From Clostridiales bacterium (GTDB lineage: Bacteria; Bacillota; Clostridia; Peptostreptococcales; Anaerovoracaceae): DNA of 5,387 bases. A program made the translations under genes and the position numbers. Below are positions 4,539 to 5,387 of this stretch, in pieces. Under the pieces are notes generated by a model. The model was not told the origin of the DNA, did not search any database, and was given only the letters and a program-made list of their open reading frames with translations. The stretch covers positions 1 through 5,387 of the forward strand of contig WRJV01000165.1 of NCBI GenBank assembly GCA_009778415.1, in the 5' to 3' direction. Position 1 is the stretch's first letter. Each line of letters opens with the position of its first letter.

Positions 4539-4969
4539 TCCTGCTCCTCTGGTATCACGTAGTAGACTTCCCCGCGCTTGATCATCTTGAGCATCCTGGC
4601 CTGCTCCTCTATGTATTCCGGGCTGTCCACGTTTTCTAGTTCTTTTGTCAGCTTCTCCTTATCGCTTTCAAGGCTCTTCTGCTCCGCAAGAGCTTGGGTG
4701 CGCTGGCTGTTCACAGAAATGACGTTGTAGACGGAAAAGCCGGCCAGCACAATGACAACAAGCACCAGGAGCGCATAGAAACTCCTCTTCCTGTTCCTTT
4801 TGCTTGTCTTCCGCTTTGAGGGCTTTTCACTTTTTGCGCGCTTTTCAACCTGCGAGTTTTGAACAAGGCCTTCTCTGTTCTTCTTCCTGGCTTCCCGCGC
4901 TTTCTCGAAATCGATTATTTGGTTGTTCTTGCTCCATTCCCTGCTTCGGCGCACTTTTCTTTTGAACAT
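4535..4969 (-). CDS. divIC: Septum formation initiator family protein (DivIC/FtsB-like)
   Basis: This 144-residue single-pass membrane protein has the DivIC/FtsB layout. There is a long, very basic cytoplasmic N-terminus (1-63, rich in Lys and Arg), a transmembrane helix (64-84, FYALLVLVVIVLAG), an extracytoplasmic coiled coil (about 86-113), and then the family's conserved end, DSPEYIEEQARMLKMIKRGE (115-134), followed by VYYVIPEE. In the divisome such proteins pair with FtsL and DivIB/FtsQ to help activate septal peptidoglycan synthesis. The ATG at 4967-4969 has AGGTGA six bases upstream and a promoter at 4999-5027, making it the first gene of the operon. The N-terminal region is longer than in E. 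coli FtsB but ordinary for Gram-positive DivIC. Family is firm; whether it is the functional DivIC or a paralogue is unproven. Confidence 0.88.
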   Translation of the reverse strand: MFKRKVRRSREWSKNNQIIDFEKAREARKKNREGLVQNSQVEKRAKSEKPSKRKTSKRNRKRSFYALLVLVVIVLAGFSVYNVISVNSQRTQALAEQKSLESDKEKLTKELENVDSPEYIEEQARMLKMIKRGEVYYVIPEEQE

Positions 4970-4998
4970 CTCGAATCACCTGCCCTGTCTTGCCTTGT

Positions 4999-5027
4999 AT
5001 TGTATCACAAAAGAAGCCGCTCCGCAA
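4999..5027 (-). promoter_or_regulatory. Promoter of the divIC-rnmV-rsmA operon
   Basis: On the minus strand, TTGCGG (5022-5027) is followed by a 17-base spacer and TACAAT (4999-5004, five of six), preceded by TG one base upstream (TGATACAAT), an extended -10 that offsets the weak -35. Transcription should start near 4992, leaving a leader of about 23 bases. The promoter lies directly after the terminator of the preceding gene. Confidence 0.7.
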
Positions 5028-5033
5028 CATCGC

Positions 5034-5063
5034 AAAAAACCGCCTACGAAGAGGCGGTTTTTT
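5034..5063 (-). terminator. Rho-independent terminator after the surface-protein gene
   Basis: CCGCCT (5040-5045) pairs with AGGCGG (5052-5057) around a six-base loop, flanked by six As (5034-5039) and six Ts (5058-5063). Symmetry would let it work in both directions. It lies 31 bases beyond the stop of the leftward surface-protein gene and just before the divIC promoter, so it insulates the operon from that gene. Confidence 0.9.
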
Positions 5064-5094
5064 GCATAAGATTTAAGCTCTAGAGTTAGATAGT

Positions 5095-5387
5095 TTAGTT
5101 AGTTCCCTTTTTCCTGGCGAATCGCGTTGCCAACATGGCAGTCAGCGATATCCCGAGCAGCATGAAGATCAAAGCCATGCTGTCCATGCCAGTCTTCGGC
5201 ACGTTGCTCAGCGGGACTTCGTCCCCGCCGCCAATGACTACGTTGTTGCCGTCGCTGATTCCGTCATTGCCGCCAACCGGATATGTGTTGGAATCGCCCG
5301 GGTCGTAGCTCGTGCCCGGATCCAGCGGCGTCTCTGGGTCGGTTATCGCCGTGTCGCCGGGGTTGACTGGCGGATTGGGGTGTGGCC
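5095..5387 (-). CDS. Sortase-anchored cell-wall surface protein, C-terminal fragment
   Basis: The frame enters from the right edge and ends at the TAA at 5095-5097, giving 96 codons; the start is outside the window. A flexible Pro/Gly/Asp/Asn-rich linker (fragment residues 1-60) precedes the sorting signal VPKTG (62-66, bases 5188-5202), a hydrophobic segment MALIFMLLGISLTAML (70-85) and a basic tail RFARKKGTN. This is the three-part sortase signal: the protein is cut between Thr and Gly and joined to peptidoglycan. VPKTG departs from LPXTG only at the first residue. The linker is typical of the wall-spanning stalk of a large surface protein; the functional domains are not visible, so the role (adhesin, enzyme or other) is unknown. 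A terminator follows at 5034-5063. Confidence 0.88.
   Translation of the reverse strand, partial: PHPNPPVNPGDTAITDPETPLDPGTSYDPGDSNTYPVGGNDGISDGNNVVIGGGDEVPLSNVPKTGMDSMALIFMLLGISLTAMLATRFARKKGTN

Noticed and set aside
1..5387. CRISPR array, tRNA/rRNA genes, insertion sequence ends, prophage genes
   Set aside because: None was seen on either strand: the only regular repeats are protein-coding InlB-type units, and no cloverleaf, transposase or phage motif was recognised.

Overview
The window looks like a piece of a Bacillota (Firmicutes) chromosome, most likely a Clostridia-type anaerobe. The evidence is a divIC-like / RNase M5 / rsmA cluster (RNase M5 is a largely Firmicutes enzyme), strong GGAGG-type ribosome sites, sigma-A-like promoters, intrinsic terminators, and two exported proteins of Gram-positive type (InlB B-repeats; a VPKTG sorting signal). 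I cannot name the genus. Coding DNA is moderately GC-rich, while the 225-798 intergenic region is clearly more AT-rich.

Layout, left to right. (1) 1-224, minus: N-terminal end of an AAA-ATPase-like / PD-(D/E)XK family protein with its own SD and promoter. (2) 225-798: a long regulatory intergenic region. It holds a minus-strand promoter overlapped by a 17-bp palindrome, an AT-rich palindromic block with candidate promoters facing both ways, a possible 49-codon ORF, and a structured leader ending in an attenuator-like terminator just before the next gene. (3) 799-2964, plus: a complete 721-residue exported protein made of seven clear and one divergent InlB B-type (Listeria-Bacteroides) repeats, followed by a strong terminator at 3005-3050. 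(4) 3107-4969, minus: a compact three-gene housekeeping operon, read right to left as a divIC/ftsB-like division gene, rnmV (RNase M5) and rsmA (KsgA). It has overlapping genes and a promoter at 4999-5027. (5) 5034-5063: terminator. (6) 5095-5387, minus: C-terminal end of a cell-wall-anchored surface protein (Pro/Gly/Asp-rich linker, VPKTG, membrane segment, basic tail).

How the parts work together. RNase M5 finishes 5S rRNA and RsmA dimethylates 16S rRNA, so rnmV-rsmA is a ribosome-maturation pair, here co-transcribed with a divisome gene. The two surface proteins flank this housekeeping cluster but share no transcript with it. The most promising place for something undescribed is the leader of the repeat-protein gene (about 513-798). 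It has a promoter, several hairpins and a terminator-like hairpin well before the start codon, an arrangement typical of riboswitch or attenuation control, yet I could not fit it to a known aptamer class. No tRNA, rRNA, CRISPR array, insertion sequence or phage gene was seen.
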